DNA of 64,000 nucleotides, from positions 21,709 to 85,708 of the forward strand of contig NZ_JOFQ01000034.1 of assembly GCF_000718305.1 (NCBI RefSeq). Direction: 5' to 3'. How positions within the stretch are numbered: the stretch's first letter is position 1; each line of letters opens with the position of its first letter. The position numbers and the translations under genes are program-made. Positions 34,286-44,790 of the stretch are shown in pieces. The stretch comes from Streptomyces niger (lineage in GTDB: Bacteria > Actinomycetota > Actinomycetes > Streptomycetales > Streptomycetaceae). The notes under the pieces are model-generated. The model had not been told where the DNA came from, made no database searches, and saw only the letters and a list, made by a program, of their open reading frames with translations.

Positions 34286-37200
34286 GTGACAGACCGTCTC
34301 ATCGTCCGTGGCGCTCGCGAGCACAACCTCCGCAACGTCTCGCTCGACCTCCCCCGTGACTCCCTCATCGTGTTCACGGGTCTCTCCGGGTCGGGCAAGT
34401 CCTCGCTCGCGTTCGACACGATCTTCGCCGAGGGGCAGCGGCGCTACGTCGAGTCGCTGTCCTCGTACGCCCGGCAGTTCCTCGGGCAGATGGACAAGCC
34501 CGACGTGGACTTCATCGAGGGCCTCTCCCCGGCGGTCTCGATCGACCAGAAGTCGACGTCGCGCAACCCGCGCTCGACGGTCGGCACGATCACCGAGGTC
34601 TACGACTACCTCCGCCTGCTCTTCGCCCGCATCGGCAAGCCGCACTGCCCCGAGTGCGGCCGCCCGATCGCCCGCCAGTCGCCGCAGGCCATCGTGGACA
34701 AGGTGCTGGAGCTGCCCGAGGGCAGCCGGTTCCAGGTGCTCTCGCCGCTGGTTCGCGAGCGCAAGGGTGAGTTCGTCGACCTCTTCTCGGACCTGCAGAC
34801 CAAGGGGTACAGCCGGGCCCGGGTCGACGGCGAGACGATCCAGCTCTCCGAGCCGCCGAAGCTGAAGAAGCAGGAGAAGCACACGATTGAGGTGGTGGTC
34901 GACCGCCTCACGGTCAAGGACAGCGCCAAGCGCCGGCTGACCGACTCCGTCGAGACGGCGCTCGGCCTCTCCGGCGGCATGGTCATCCTCGACTTCGTGG
35001 ACCTCGACGCCGACGATCCGCAGCGCGAGCGGATGTACTCGGAGCACCTCTACTGCCCGTACGACGACCTGTCGTTCGAGGAGCTGGAGCCGCGCTCCTT
35101 CTCCTTCAACTCGCCGTTCGGCGCCTGCCCCGAGTGCACCGGCATCGGTACGCGCATGGAGGTCGACCCCGAGCTGATCGTCCCGGACGAGGACAAGTCG
35201 CTCGACGAGGGCGCCATCCACCCCTGGTCGCACGGCCACAACAGGGAGTACTTCGGCCGCCTGATCGACGCGCTCGCCGACGCGCTCGGCTTCCGTACCG
35301 ACATCCCGTGGGCCAGCCTGCCGCAGCGCGCCAAGAAGGCCCTGCTCAACGGCCACCGGACCCGTATCGAGGTGCGCTACCGCAACCGCTACGGCCGGGA
35401 GCGGGCGTACACCACGCCGTTCGAGGGCGCCCTGCCGTTCGTGCGGCGGCGGCACTCCGAGGCGGAGAGCGACTCCAGCCGCGAGCGCTTCGAGGGCTAC
35501 ATGCGCGAGGTGCCCTGCCCCACCTGTGAGGGCACGCGCCTGAAGCCGATCGTGCTGGCCGTCAGCGTGCAGGGCAAGTCCATCGCCGACGTCGCTGCCA
35601 TGTCCATCAGCGACTGCGCCGACTTCCTGCGCGACATGAAGCTGGACGCCCGCCAGAAGAAGATCGCCGAGCGGGTGCTCAAGGAGGTCAACGAGCGGCT
35701 GCGGTTCCTGGTCGACGTCGGCCTGGACTACCTCTCGCTGAACCGCGCGGCCGGCACGCTGTCCGGCGGCGAGGCCCAGCGCATCCGGCTCGCCACCCAG
35801 ATCGGCTCCGGCCTGGTCGGCGTGTTGTACGTGCTCGACGAGCCGTCGATCGGCCTGCACCAGCGGGACAACCACCGCCTCATCGAGACCCTGGTCCGCC
35901 TTCGCGACCTGGGCAACACCCTCATCGTCGTGGAGCACGACGAGGACACCATCAAGACCTCGGACTGGGTGGTGGACATCGGCCCCGGCGCCGGTGAGCA
36001 CGGCGGCAAGGTCGTGCACAGCGGCCCGTTGAAGGAGCTGCTGGCCAACGAGGAGTCGATGACCGGGCAGTACCTGGCCGGCAAGAAGGTCATCCCGACG
36101 CCGGACGTGCGCCGGCCCGTCGACCCCGAGCGCCGCCTCACGGTGCACGGCGCGAAGGAGAACAATCTCCAGGACATCGACGTGTCCTTCCCGCTGGGCG
36201 TGCTGACCGCCGTCACCGGCGTCTCCGGCTCGGGCAAGTCGACTCTGGTCAACGACATCCTCTACACCCACCTGGCGCGCGAGCTGAACGGCGCCAAGTC
36301 GGTGCCGGGCCGGCACACCCGGGTCGAGGGCGACGACCTGGTCGACAAGGTCGTGCACGTGGACCAGTCGCCCATCGGCCGTACCCCGCGGTCGAACCCG
36401 GCGACGTACACCGGCGTCTTCGACCACGTCCGCAAGCTGTTCGCGGAGACGATGGAGGCGAAGGTGCGCGGCTACCTGCCGGGCCGCTTCTCCTTCAACG
36501 TCAAGGGCGGTCGCTGCGAGAACTGCTCCGGCGACGGCACCATCAAGATCGAGATGAACTTCCTGCCGGACGTCTACGTGCCGTGCGAGGTGTGCCACGG
36601 GGCGCGGTACAACCGCGAGACGCTGGAGGTCCACTACAAGGGCAAGTCCATCGCCGAGGTGCTGGACATGCCGATCGAGGAGGCGCTGGACTTCTTCGAG
36701 GCGGTGCCGACCATCTCGCGCCACCTGAAGACGCTCAACGAGGTCGGCCTCGGATACGTCCGGCTCGGCCAGCCCGCGCCGACGCTCTCCGGTGGTGAGG
36801 CGCAGCGCGTGAAGCTGGCGTCCGAGCTGCAGAAGCGTTCGACGGGCCGCACGGTCTACGTGCTGGACGAGCCGACGACCGGTCTGCACTTCGAGGACAT
36901 CAGCAAGCTGATCCGCGTGCTGTCCGGGCTGGTCGACAAGGGCAACTCCGTGATCGTCATCGAGCACAACCTCGATGTGATCAAGACGGCGGACTGGCTC
37001 GTGGACATGGGCCCGGAGGGTGGCAGTGGCGGCGGCCTCGTCGTCGCCGAGGGCACGCCGGAGCAGGTCGCGGCAGTCCCGGCCAGCCACACCGGCAAGT
37101 TCCTGCGGGACATCCTCGGCGACCGGGTCAGCGACGCGTCCCCGTCGAAGAAGACCGCGGCCAAGCGCTCGGCGGCGAAGACGCCGGCCAAGAAGACGGC

Positions 37201-37318
37201 GACGAAGAAGGCCGTGGCCGGGAAGACGGTGGCCGCCGAGAAGACGCCCAAGAAGAAGACGGTCACGAAGGCGGTCAAGCCGAAGACGACCCGCGGGAAG
37301 GGGAAGGCCGCGGGGTAG
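34286..37318 (+). CDS. uvrA: Excinuclease ABC subunit A
   Basis: A 1010-residue dimeric ABC ATPase that finds bulky DNA lesions and loads UvrB. It has two ABC modules: Walker [10 protein letters not shown] (32-40) and [11 protein letters not shown], signatures [18 protein letters not shown] and [16 protein letters not shown], and three CxxC zinc pairs ([26 protein letters not shown]...CEVCHGARY). The last about 60 residues are a Lys/Ala/Thr-rich tail ([17 protein letters not shown] type) beyond the end of typical UvrA. The GTG at 34286 opens [18 protein letters not shown], the conserved start. Confidence 0.98.
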   Translation: MTDRLIVRGAREHNLRNVSLDLPRDSLIVFTGLSGSGKSSLAFDTIFAEGQRRYVESLSSYARQFLGQMDKPDVDFIEGLSPAVSIDQKSTSRNPRSTVGTITEVYDYLRLLFARIGKPHCPECGRPIARQSPQAIVDKVLELPEGSRFQVLSPLVRERKGEFVDLFSDLQTKGYSRARVDGETIQLSEPPKLKKQEKHTIEVVVDRLTVKDSAKRRLTDSVETALGLSGGMVILDFVDLDADDPQRERMYSEHLYCPYDDLSFEELEPRSFSFNSPFGACPECTGIGTRMEVDPELIVPDEDKSLDEGAIHPWSHGHNREYFGRLIDALADALGFRTDIPWASLPQRAKKALLNGHRTRIEVRYRNRYGRERAYTTPFEGALPFVRRRHSEAESDSSRERFEGYMREVPCPTCEGTRLKPIVLAVSVQGKSIADVAAMSISDCADFLRDMKLDARQKKIAERVLKEVNERLRFLVDVGLDYLSLNRAAGTLSGGEAQRIRLATQIGSGLVGVLYVLDEPSIGLHQRDNHRLIETLVRLRDLGNTLIVVEHDEDTIKTSDWVVDIGPGAGEHGGKVVHSGPLKELLANEESMTGQYLAGKKVIPTPDVRRPVDPERRLTVHGAKENNLQDIDVSFPLGVLTAVTGVSGSGKSTLVNDILYTHLARELNGAKSVPGRHTRVEGDDLVDKVVHVDQSPIGRTPRSNPATYTGVFDHVRKLFAETMEAKVRGYLPGRFSFNVKGGRCENCSGDGTIKIEMNFLPDVYVPCEVCHGARYNRETLEVHYKGKSIAEVLDMPIEEALDFFEAVPTISRHLKTLNEVGLGYVRLGQPAPTLSGGEAQRVKLASELQKRSTGRTVYVLDEPTTGLHFEDISKLIRVLSGLVDKGNSVIVIEHNLDVIKTADWLVDMGPEGGSGGGLVVAEGTPEQVAAVPASHTGKFLRDILGDRVSDASPSKKTAAKRSAAKTPAKKTATKKAVAGKTVAAEKTPKKKTVTKAVKPKTTRGKGKAAG

Positions 37319-37361
37319 AGCGGTAAGGGCCGCGAGGGGGCGCGGGAAGGCCGCGAGGGGG

Positions 37362-37387
37362 ACCGGCCCGGGGGAGCCCGGGCCGGT
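37362..37387 (+). terminator. uvrA terminator
   Basis: A perfect 11-bp stem (37362-37372 with 37377-37387) and a GGAG loop. Confidence 0.8.
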
Positions 37388-37485
37388 TGCCTCGGGGGCG
37401 GACGTCTGGGGGACGCGGTGGTGGTTCGGCCGCGCGCTTGTTGGCCGACGTGACGGCTGTATGGCCACCGGCCGGTCCGCCGTAG

Positions 37486-38628
<1,143 letters not shown>

Positions 38629-38642
38629 GCCGCCGGGATGAC

Positions 38643-38787
38643 GCGAGCCGGCGGGGTGGCCCACCACGGGACGACGTGTGCCGGCGGCGTGACGTGATCA
38701 CCGGGACGGCGTGTGCCGGCGGGGTGATGTGGCCACCGGGACGGCGTGTGCCGGCGGGGTGACGTGACTGCCAGGACGGCGTGTGCC
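38643..38787 (+). repeat. 35-bp tandem repeat array (about four copies)
   Basis: Units begin at 38676, 38711 and 38746 with GTGTGCCGGCGG; a degenerate 33-bp copy precedes them (38643) and a partial copy follows (38781). It sits between the 3' ends of the CstR-like and PfkB genes. Confidence 0.9.
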
Positions 38788-38842
38788 ATTGGGACGGAGT
38801 GTGGCAGCGGGGCGCCTTCGGTGCAGCGCCCGCCGGCCCGGC

Positions 38843-39823
38843 TCAGGCGAGTTCTGCGGCGTACGGGGGTTCCGCGCCGGGGCGGGAGCAGGTGACGGCC
38901 GCGGCCCGGGCGGCGTAGCCGAGGATGTCGCGCCAGGCGTCCTCGCCCAGGGCCGCGAGCGCGGCGGGGGACAGCGCGTCGTGCGCGTCCAGCCGGTGCA
39001 GGAGCGCGGCGTTCACCGTGTCGCCCGCGCCGATCGTGTCCACGACCTCGACGCGTTCGCCCGGTACGGAGACCTCGCCGGAGGCGGTGGCGACGGTCAG
39101 GCCGGCGCCGCCCCGGGTGAGGACGACCGCCGCCGGGCCGGCGGCCAGCCACTCCTTCACCGCGCCGGCCACCGCATCGGCGGCCGCGTCCGCCGGAAGG
39201 TCCTCGGCGCCGGCCAGCCAGCGTGCGTCCTCCTCGGAGAGCTTGAGCAGGGCCACGTGCGGGAGCCAGGCGTGGAAGCGGGCGCGGTAGGCGTTCGGAT
39301 CGGCGATCAGGCCGGCGCGGATGTTCGGGTCCAGCGCGGTGAACACCCCGCGGGCCGCCTCGCGTCGCATCAGCGCCTCGTACGCGCTGGCGCCCGGTTC
39401 CAGGACGAGGGAGCAGGTGCCCAGGGAGAGGGCGCGCACGCCGTCGGGGAGGGCGGCCGGCAGGGTGAAGAGACGGTCGGCGGTGCCCTCGACGTAGAAG
39501 CCGTAACCGGCCGAGCCGTCGGGGCTGATGTCGGCCAGCGCGAGCGTGGTCGGCTCGGCGCCCCGCTCGACGAGCGAGGTGTCGACGCCTGCGGACTGCA
39601 GGCCGGCCACGAGGGACGCGCCGAAGGCGTCGGTGGAGATCCGCGAGCAGAAGGCGGTCGGTGAGCCGAGCCGGCCGAGGGCGACCGCGGTGTTGTACGG
39701 GCCACCGCCCCGGCGCGGCGACAGCGCGGGCAGCTCCGCCGCGCTGTCCGCGGGGGTGCGCTCGCCGTCCACGGCGCTCGTGGGGACGAGGTCGATGAGG
39801 GCTTCGCCGGCGACGACGATCAC
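38843..39823 (-). CDS. PfkB-family carbohydrate kinase (fructokinase-like)
   Basis: A 326-residue ribokinase-fold enzyme. The N-terminal signature is RRGGGPYNTAVALGRLGSPTAFCSRISTDAFG and the C-terminal signature is VVDTIGAGDTVNAALLHRL, with the catalytic Asp in GAGDT. The opening VIVVAGEALIDLVP is typical of fructokinases. The GTG is behind AAAGGA at 7 bases. It lies downstream of the LacI regulator and next to a dehydrogenase/porter operon, so it probably phosphorylates the keto-sugar produced there. Confidence 0.88.
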   Translation of the reverse strand: MIVVAGEALIDLVPTSAVDGERTPADSAAELPALSPRRGGGPYNTAVALGRLGSPTAFCSRISTDAFGASLVAGLQSAGVDTSLVERGAEPTTLALADISPDGSAGYGFYVEGTADRLFTLPAALPDGVRALSLGTCSLVLEPGASAYEALMRREAARGVFTALDPNIRAGLIADPNAYRARFHAWLPHVALLKLSEEDARWLAGAEDLPADAAADAVAGAVKEWLAAGPAAVVLTRGGAGLTVATASGEVSVPGERVEVVDTIGAGDTVNAALLHRLDAHDALSPAALAALGEDAWRDILGYAARAAAVTCSRPGAEPPYAAELA

Positions 39824-40245
39824 GAGAGGTCCTTTCCGGGGACGGTCCGGGGGGCGGGGTTCCGCTGTACGCGGAGGCGGAGACAGAGGTGGAGGCGGCG
39901 ACGGAGGTGGAGGTCGTAAGGGAGGCGAAGACGGAGACGGGGACGGAGACCGCGGGATGCGGAAGCGGCCCGCGGTACGCAGAGGGGCCGTTGCCCGTGG
40001 AGGGGACGCCGTTCGCGGAGGGGCCGCTGCCCGCGGAGGGGACGGGGCGCGCGGACGGTCCGGTGCACGGGGACGGCCTGGCATCCAGGGGCGGGCCGGC
40101 GTGCGTGGGTGGCCCGTCGGGCGGCGCAACGCCCCAGCCCCGCTCGGCGCATCACCGCCCCACCCATCACTACTCCATCCACCGCTACTTCACGCACCCC
40201 TATTTCACGCATACTTCACGCACCGCTACTTCACGCACCTCCGCC
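39824..40245. other. Repeat-rich spacer between the LacI and PfkB genes
   Basis: 420 bases with purine-rich GGAGGCGGAG-type imperfect repeats (39870-39940) and a 15-bp array (40183-40238). No gene with start signals is seen; the PfkB promoter should lie here. Confidence 0.5.
40183..40238 (+). repeat. 15-bp repeat array (CGCTACTTCACGCAC)
   Basis: Copies at 40183 and 40224 are perfect, 40198 has three changes, and 40213 is an 11-bp truncated copy. Confidence 0.85.
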
Positions 40246-41244
40246 TCACTCCCCGCAGCCGCAGGACGTGCGGTGGATGAAGGCACAGGGGAGGCGGACG
40301 GTGCGGGGTGGGCGGGTCGGTTGTTCCAGGCGGTCCAGGAGGAGTTGGACGGCGGCGGCGCCGATCTCGCGGCTGGGCTGGGCGATCGCCGTCAGCCGGG
40401 GCGAGAAGAGGTCCGCCCAGGAGAAGTCGTCGAAGCAGGCGAGCGCGATGTCGCGCGGTACCCGGAGGCCCAGTTCGCCGAGGGCCTTCAGCGCGCCGAT
40501 GGTCATGGCGTTGTTGGCGGTGATCACGGCGGTGGGCGGCTCGGGGGCCGCGAGGAGGTGCCGGGTGGCGTCCTCGGCGCCCTCCGCCTCGGAGTTGCCG
40601 CCGGCCAGCAGCTCCGGCGCGAACGGCAGGCCGCGGGCGCGCAGCCCCTCGCGGTAGCCCGCGACGCGTTCGGTGGTCGTGCTCAGGCCGGGGAGGCCCG
40701 CGATCAGGCCGATGCGGGTGTGGCCCAGGTCGGCGAAGTGCTCGACCAGTTGCCGCACGGGGGTCGTGCTCTCGGCGCAGACCTGGTCGTACGCGGCGCC
40801 GACGAGCCGGTCCAGGAAGACGGTGGGGACCTCGCGTTTGGTGACGTACTCGACCAGCTCGGCCGGCTCCGCGGAGGGCGCGATGATCATGCCGTCCACG
40901 CGGCGCTCGTGCAGCAGCTGGACGACCTTGCGCTCGTGCGCCGGGTCGTCGTGCGGGTCGGCGATCAACAGGCTGTAGCCGGCCTCCAGCGCGCCGGCCT
41001 CGACGCCCTGGAGGATCTCGGTGAAGTACGGGTTGCTGATCGCGGAGACGGCGAGACCGATGGACCGGGTGCGCGAGGTGACCAGAGAGCGGGCGAGCGT
41101 GTTGTGGGTGTAGCCCAGCTCGTCGATCGCGTCCAGGACGGACTTGCGGGTGTCGGGGCGGACGGGCCGGGTCTCGTTCAGGACGTGCGAGACCGTCGCC
41201 ACGGAAACGCCCGCGCGGCGTGCGACATCCACCATCGTCGCCAT
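40246..41244 (-). CDS. LacI-family transcriptional repressor
   Basis: A 332-residue protein. The N-terminal helix-turn-helix is MVDVARRAGVSVATVSHVLNETRPVRPDT, followed by the hinge helix YTHNTLARSLVTSRTRSIGLAVS and a periplasmic-binding-like effector domain (NPYFTEILQGVEAGALEAGYSLLIADP). The C-terminus carries CGCGE. It is divergent from the dehydrogenase-porter operon with a strong palindrome between them, so it most likely represses that operon and itself in the absence of a sugar or polyol. Confidence 0.93.
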   Translation of the reverse strand: MATMVDVARRAGVSVATVSHVLNETRPVRPDTRKSVLDAIDELGYTHNTLARSLVTSRTRSIGLAVSAISNPYFTEILQGVEAGALEAGYSLLIADPHDDPAHERKVVQLLHERRVDGMIIAPSAEPAELVEYVTKREVPTVFLDRLVGAAYDQVCAESTTPVRQLVEHFADLGHTRIGLIAGLPGLSTTTERVAGYREGLRARGLPFAPELLAGGNSEAEGAEDATRHLLAAPEPPTAVITANNAMTIGALKALGELGLRVPRDIALACFDDFSWADLFSPRLTAIAQPSREIGAAAVQLLLDRLEQPTRPPRTVRLPCAFIHRTSCGCGE

Positions 41245-41326
41245 CCGATGCCGTCCTCCCCGACGTGGCCGACGTGACCGACGGCGTGCGTGATTGTGGG
41301 GAAACCGTAACGCATGAGAAGCATGG

Positions 41327-41352
41327 CGTAAACGCTTGCGTAAGCGTTTACG
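41327..41352. promoter_or_regulatory. LacI-type operator palindrome
   Basis: Two perfect 11-bp arms (CGTAAACGCTT and AAGCGTTTACG) around GCGT. Each arm contains the AAACGCTT half found in LacI/GalR operators. It sits 82 bases from the LacI start and about 245 from the dehydrogenase start. Confidence 0.82.
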
Positions 41353-41472
41353 TGCGAGCTAGCCTCCCCGCAATCGAGGTACGGCTCGGAACGGCGGGAC
41401 CCGGCACCGACGCGGGACGCGACGGAATCGAGTCCGGCGGGCCGGGTACCGGACCGGACGGACCGGCCACGG

Positions 41473-41534
41473 GACCGCACCGCCACCGGCACCGGTCACA
41501 GGTGACCGCACCGCCACCGGCACCGGTCACAAGG
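41473..41534 (+). repeat. 31-bp tandem duplication
   Basis: Units 41473-41503 and 41504-41534 differ only in the last bases; both begin GACCGCACCGCCACCGG. A partial third copy follows. Confidence 0.85.
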
Positions 41535-41595
41535 GCCCGCACCGGCACCAGCCGCAGTACCCAGAAGCCGCAGCACAATGAAGTGGAGGCGCGAA

Positions 41596-42618
41596 ATGCG
41601 CGCTGTCGTGGTCACCGAGCCGGGCCGAGTCGCCCCGGCCGACGTGCCGGATCCCCGGCCTGAACCCGGCGAGGTCGTCGTCCGCGTCTCCTCGTGCGGC
41701 CTGTGCGGGACGGACATGCACATCCTCGGCGGCGAGCTGCCGCCGGTGACGTACCCGGTGATCCCCGGGCACGAGCTGACCGGCGAGGTCGTGGCGGTCG
41801 GCGAGGGCGGCGAGGGGGCCACTGGACCCGCCGTCGGCGACCGCGTCGCGGTGGACCCCAACATGCCGTGCGGCGCCTGCCACTACTGCCGGATCGGCCG
41901 CGGGAACCTCTGCGAGGACTACCGGGCGATCGGCGTCACGCAGGCGGGCGGCTTCGCGGAGCAGGTGGCCGTCCCGGCACGCTGCTGTTACGTGATCCCG
42001 GCGTCCTTCTCCGAGGCGTCGGCCGGCCTGATCGAGCCGCTGTCCTGCGCGGTGCACGGCCTGAACCGGCTGCCGCGCCGCCCCGGCGAGCACTACCTGA
42101 TCTACGGCGCGGGCACGATGGGGCTGATGATGGCCGCGCTCGTACGGACCGCGGGCGCCGCCTCGGTCTCGGTGGTCGACCTCAACGAGGAGCGGCTGGC
42201 GTTCGCCGAGTCCTTCGGCCTGGATGCGGCCGTGACCAGCGCGGACAAGCTGGCGCTGGGCAAGGGGCCGGGCTTCGAGGTGGTGGTCGACGCCACGGGT
42301 GCGGTGCCCGCCATCGAGGACGGGCTGGGGCGCGTCCGCAAGGGCGGCACGTTCCTGCAGTTCGGCGTGGCGGACCCGGCCCGGAAGGCCGCGTTCTCGC
42401 CGTACCTCGTCTACAACAGCGAGATCGACATCATCGGCTCGATGGCCGTGCACAACAGCTTCCAGCCCGCCATCGACGTACTCGCCTCCGGGCTCGACCT
42501 GGACCCGCTGGTCAGCGACGTCTACGGGCTGGAGGACTTCGACACGGCGGTCGCCCGCTTCAAGGCCGGCACCGGACGCAAGATCCACATCGCGCCGAAC
42601 CAGGCGAAGGAGGGGTGA
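41596..42618 (+). CDS. Zinc-dependent medium-chain alcohol/polyol dehydrogenase
   Basis: A 340-residue MDR enzyme. The catalytic zinc site is seen in SSCGLCGTDMHILGG and GHELTGEV; the structural zinc is CGACHYCRIGRGNLC; the Rossmann fold is YLIYGAGTMGLMMAALVRTAGA with VVDLNEERL (Asp suggests NAD+). Length and motifs fit the sorbitol/L-iditol/threonine dehydrogenase branch. The ATG at 41596 has GGAGG at 7 bases and is preferred over 41578. It ends 5 bases before the porter start, so the two are one operon. Confidence 0.9.
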   Translation: MRAVVVTEPGRVAPADVPDPRPEPGEVVVRVSSCGLCGTDMHILGGELPPVTYPVIPGHELTGEVVAVGEGGEGATGPAVGDRVAVDPNMPCGACHYCRIGRGNLCEDYRAIGVTQAGGFAEQVAVPARCCYVIPASFSEASAGLIEPLSCAVHGLNRLPRRPGEHYLIYGAGTMGLMMAALVRTAGAASVSVVDLNEERLAFAESFGLDAAVTSADKLALGKGPGFEVVVDATGAVPAIEDGLGRVRKGGTFLQFGVADPARKAAFSPYLVYNSEIDIIGSMAVHNSFQPAIDVLASGLDLDPLVSDVYGLEDFDTAVARFKAGTGRKIHIAPNQAKEG

Positions 42619-42623
42619 CGGCC

Positions 42624-44093
42624 ATGTCCGCGCGCATCCCGGCCGGGGCCTCGGCCGAGCCCGCCCGCGCCTCGCGGCTCAAGAACGGACTGATCTGGGT
42701 CTTCGGCGCCCTCGGCGGCATCCTGTGGGGTTACGACACCGGCGTGATCTCCGGGGCGCTGCTCTACATCAAGCGGGACATCCCGATGACCCCGCTGCTG
42801 GAGGGCATGGTGGTCTCCGGGCTGCTGGTCGGCGCGATGCTGGGCGCCGGCCTGTCCGGGCGGTTGTCGGACTCCTGGGGCCGCCGGCGGCTGATCCTAG
42901 CCGCTTCCGGGGTCTTCATCCTCGGCACGCTCGGCGCGGCGCTCGCGACGCACGTCTGGGCGCTGATCGCCTTCCGCTTCGTCCTGGGCATCGGCGTCGG
43001 CATCGCGTCCGTCGTCGTGCCGCTCTACCTCACCGAGCTGGCACCCAAGCACGTGCGCGGCGGTCTGGCCTCGCTGATGCAGCTGCTGGTCACGGTCGGC
43101 ATCTTCCTCGCGTACGTCACCGACTACCTCTTCCACGACTCCGGCGCCTGGCGCTGGATGATCGGGCTCGGGGTCGTGCCGGCGGCGGTACTGGCGGTCG
43201 GCATCATCACGCAGCCGGAGAGCCCGCGCTGGCTGGTCGGCAAGGGGCGCGGCGACGAGGCGCGGCGGGTGCTGTTCCAGCTGCGCGGCGAGGGCGAGGC
43301 GGCCCGGGCCGAACTCGCCGAGATCGAGGAGACCGTACGGACCGAGCGCGAGCAGACCGAGAGCCTGACGTTCCGGCACCTGCTGTCGCCGAAGCTGCGG
43401 CCGGTCTTCGTGGTCGGGATGCTGCTGGTGTTCTTCCAGAACTTCGTCGGCATCAACACGATCATCTATTACGCGCCCCGGCTGCTGACCAACGTCGGCT
43501 TCGGGGACAGCGGCGCGATCATCGCCACCATGGGGGTCGGCGCGCTGAACATGCTGATGACGCTGCCCGCGATGCGGCTGATCGACCGCAAGGGGCGCAA
43601 GCCGCTGCTTCTTTGGGGCGCGCTGGGCATGTGTGCGGCGATGGTGCTGCTGGCCGTCACCAACCTGAGCGGGCTGGGCTACGGCGCGCTGCTGTCCGTC
43701 CTCACGCTCTTCGGGATCGGCCTGTACATCGCGTCCTTCGCCGTCTCCTGGGGGCCAGTGCAGTGGGTGATGCTGCCCGAGCTGTTCCCGATGCGGCTGC
43801 GGGCCGCGGCGGTCAGCCTGTGCGTGATCTTCAACTGGCTGTTCAACATGGCGGTCGCGCTGGTGTTCCCCTCGCTCCTGGACACCTTCGGGGCGGGCAC
43901 CAACTTCGTCTTCTTCGCGGTGATGACCTTCCTCGCCTTCGTGTTCGTGCGGAAGCTGCTCCCCGAGACGAAGGGGCGCAGCCTGGAGGAGATCGAGCAG
44001 GACCTGCTGCGCAGGACGGTCCACGGGCAGCCGGACCCGGCCCGGGGCGCGGATTCCGTCCCGGTATCGTCAGGAAGCAGCGCCAGCCCCTGA
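42624..44093 (+). CDS. MFS sugar porter
   Basis: A 489-residue transporter with 12 membrane helices. Sugar-porter signatures are present: GYDTGVISGALLYI, RLSDSWGRRRLI, PESPRWLVGKGR after helix 6, QNFVGINTIIYYAP in helix 7, RLIDRKGRKPLLLWG, and PETKGRSLEEIEQDL. It is a proton symporter of hexoses, pentoses or polyols. It is transcribed right behind the dehydrogenase, making that enzyme's substrate its likely cargo. Confidence 0.94.
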   Translation: MSARIPAGASAEPARASRLKNGLIWVFGALGGILWGYDTGVISGALLYIKRDIPMTPLLEGMVVSGLLVGAMLGAGLSGRLSDSWGRRRLILAASGVFILGTLGAALATHVWALIAFRFVLGIGVGIASVVVPLYLTELAPKHVRGGLASLMQLLVTVGIFLAYVTDYLFHDSGAWRWMIGLGVVPAAVLAVGIITQPESPRWLVGKGRGDEARRVLFQLRGEGEAARAELAEIEETVRTEREQTESLTFRHLLSPKLRPVFVVGMLLVFFQNFVGINTIIYYAPRLLTNVGFGDSGAIIATMGVGALNMLMTLPAMRLIDRKGRKPLLLWGALGMCAAMVLLAVTNLSGLGYGALLSVLTLFGIGLYIASFAVSWGPVQWVMLPELFPMRLRAAAVSLCVIFNWLFNMAVALVFPSLLDTFGAGTNFVFFAVMTFLAFVFVRKLLPETKGRSLEEIEQDLLRRTVHGQPDPARGADSVPVSSGSSASP

Positions 44094-44166
44094 GAGCGCG
44101 CGCGTCCCATGAAGGGCGCACGCCCCGGGGGAACCGTCCCGCCCCCGGAACGCAGGAGTCATGACC

Positions 44167-44583
44167 ATGAGTGAGCCCCTCCACCGCCGTACCGTGCTGC
44201 GAGGGGCCGCACTCGCGGGCATCGCGTGCGTCGGCGCCGCCGCGTGCTCCGCGGGCGGTTCGGGGTCGGGCTCGGCCCCGAAGGCGCCGACGCAGGAGAC
44301 GGAGCTGGGCGCGGCCGCCGAGATACCGGTCGGCGGCGCCAAGCTCTACCCCGAGGAGAAGCTGGTCGTCTCGCAGCCGGTCGAGGGGACGTTCAAGTGC
44401 TTCAGCTCGGTGTGCACGCACATGGGCGCGGTGCTGAACAAGCTCGACAAGGAAGTGGCGACCTGTCCGCTGCACGGGAGCCAATTCGACGTGGCCACGG
44501 GCAAGCCCGTGCACGGACCGGCGACCAAGCCGCTGGAGGAGGTCCCGGTCAAGGTCAAGGGCGGCAAGCTGATCGCGGGCTGA
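44167..44583 (+). CDS. Tat-exported single-domain Rieske [2Fe-2S] protein
   Basis: 138 residues. The N-terminus HRRTVLRGAALAGIACVGAAAC is a twin-arginine signal, possibly a lipoprotein signal with Cys at AAAC, followed by a Gly/Ser linker. The Rieske cluster ligands are CTHMG and CPLHGSQF (CxH...CxxH). The rest is KPLEEVPVKVKGGKLI, the closing strand. It carries electrons outside the membrane; the partner is unknown. ATG 44167 has AGGAG at 8 bases; ATG 44161 is the alternative. Confidence 0.88.
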   Translation: MSEPLHRRTVLRGAALAGIACVGAAACSAGGSGSGSAPKAPTQETELGAAAEIPVGGAKLYPEEKLVVSQPVEGTFKCFSSVCTHMGAVLNKLDKEVATCPLHGSQFDVATGKPVHGPATKPLEEVPVKVKGGKLIAG

Positions 44584-44611
44584 GCCCGCTCGCCGACTGA
44601 GCCCGCGCACG

Positions 44612-44790
44612 CCCCGTAGGGCCGCTTCCCGCAGCCCCTGTAGGGCGGACGACCGCAGGCCCCGAAGGGCGGACGGCCGCAGGACCCGTAGGGCCGACGA
44701 CCGCAGGCCCCGAAGGGCGGACGGCCGCAGGACCCGTAGGGCCGACGGCCGCAGGATTCGAAGGGCCGACGGCCGCAGGGCCCGTAAGGC
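44612..44790. repeat. Array of about seven 24-bp repeats between convergent genes
   Basis: Units alternate CCCGTAGGGCCGACG-type and CCCGAAGGGCGGACG-type halves, each followed by GCCGCAGG. The CCCGTAGGG and CCCGAAGGG parts are imperfect palindromes, so the array can fold into serial hairpins. Confidence 0.85.

Larger units (their letters stand above)
41245..41595. other. Divergent control region of the sugar locus
   Basis: 351 bases holding the LacI-type palindrome and a 31-bp duplication. No gene is seen. Confidence 0.6.

Noticed and set aside
38643..38787. CRISPR array
   Set aside because: The 35-bp units are directly tandem with no unique spacers and no cas genes anywhere in the window.
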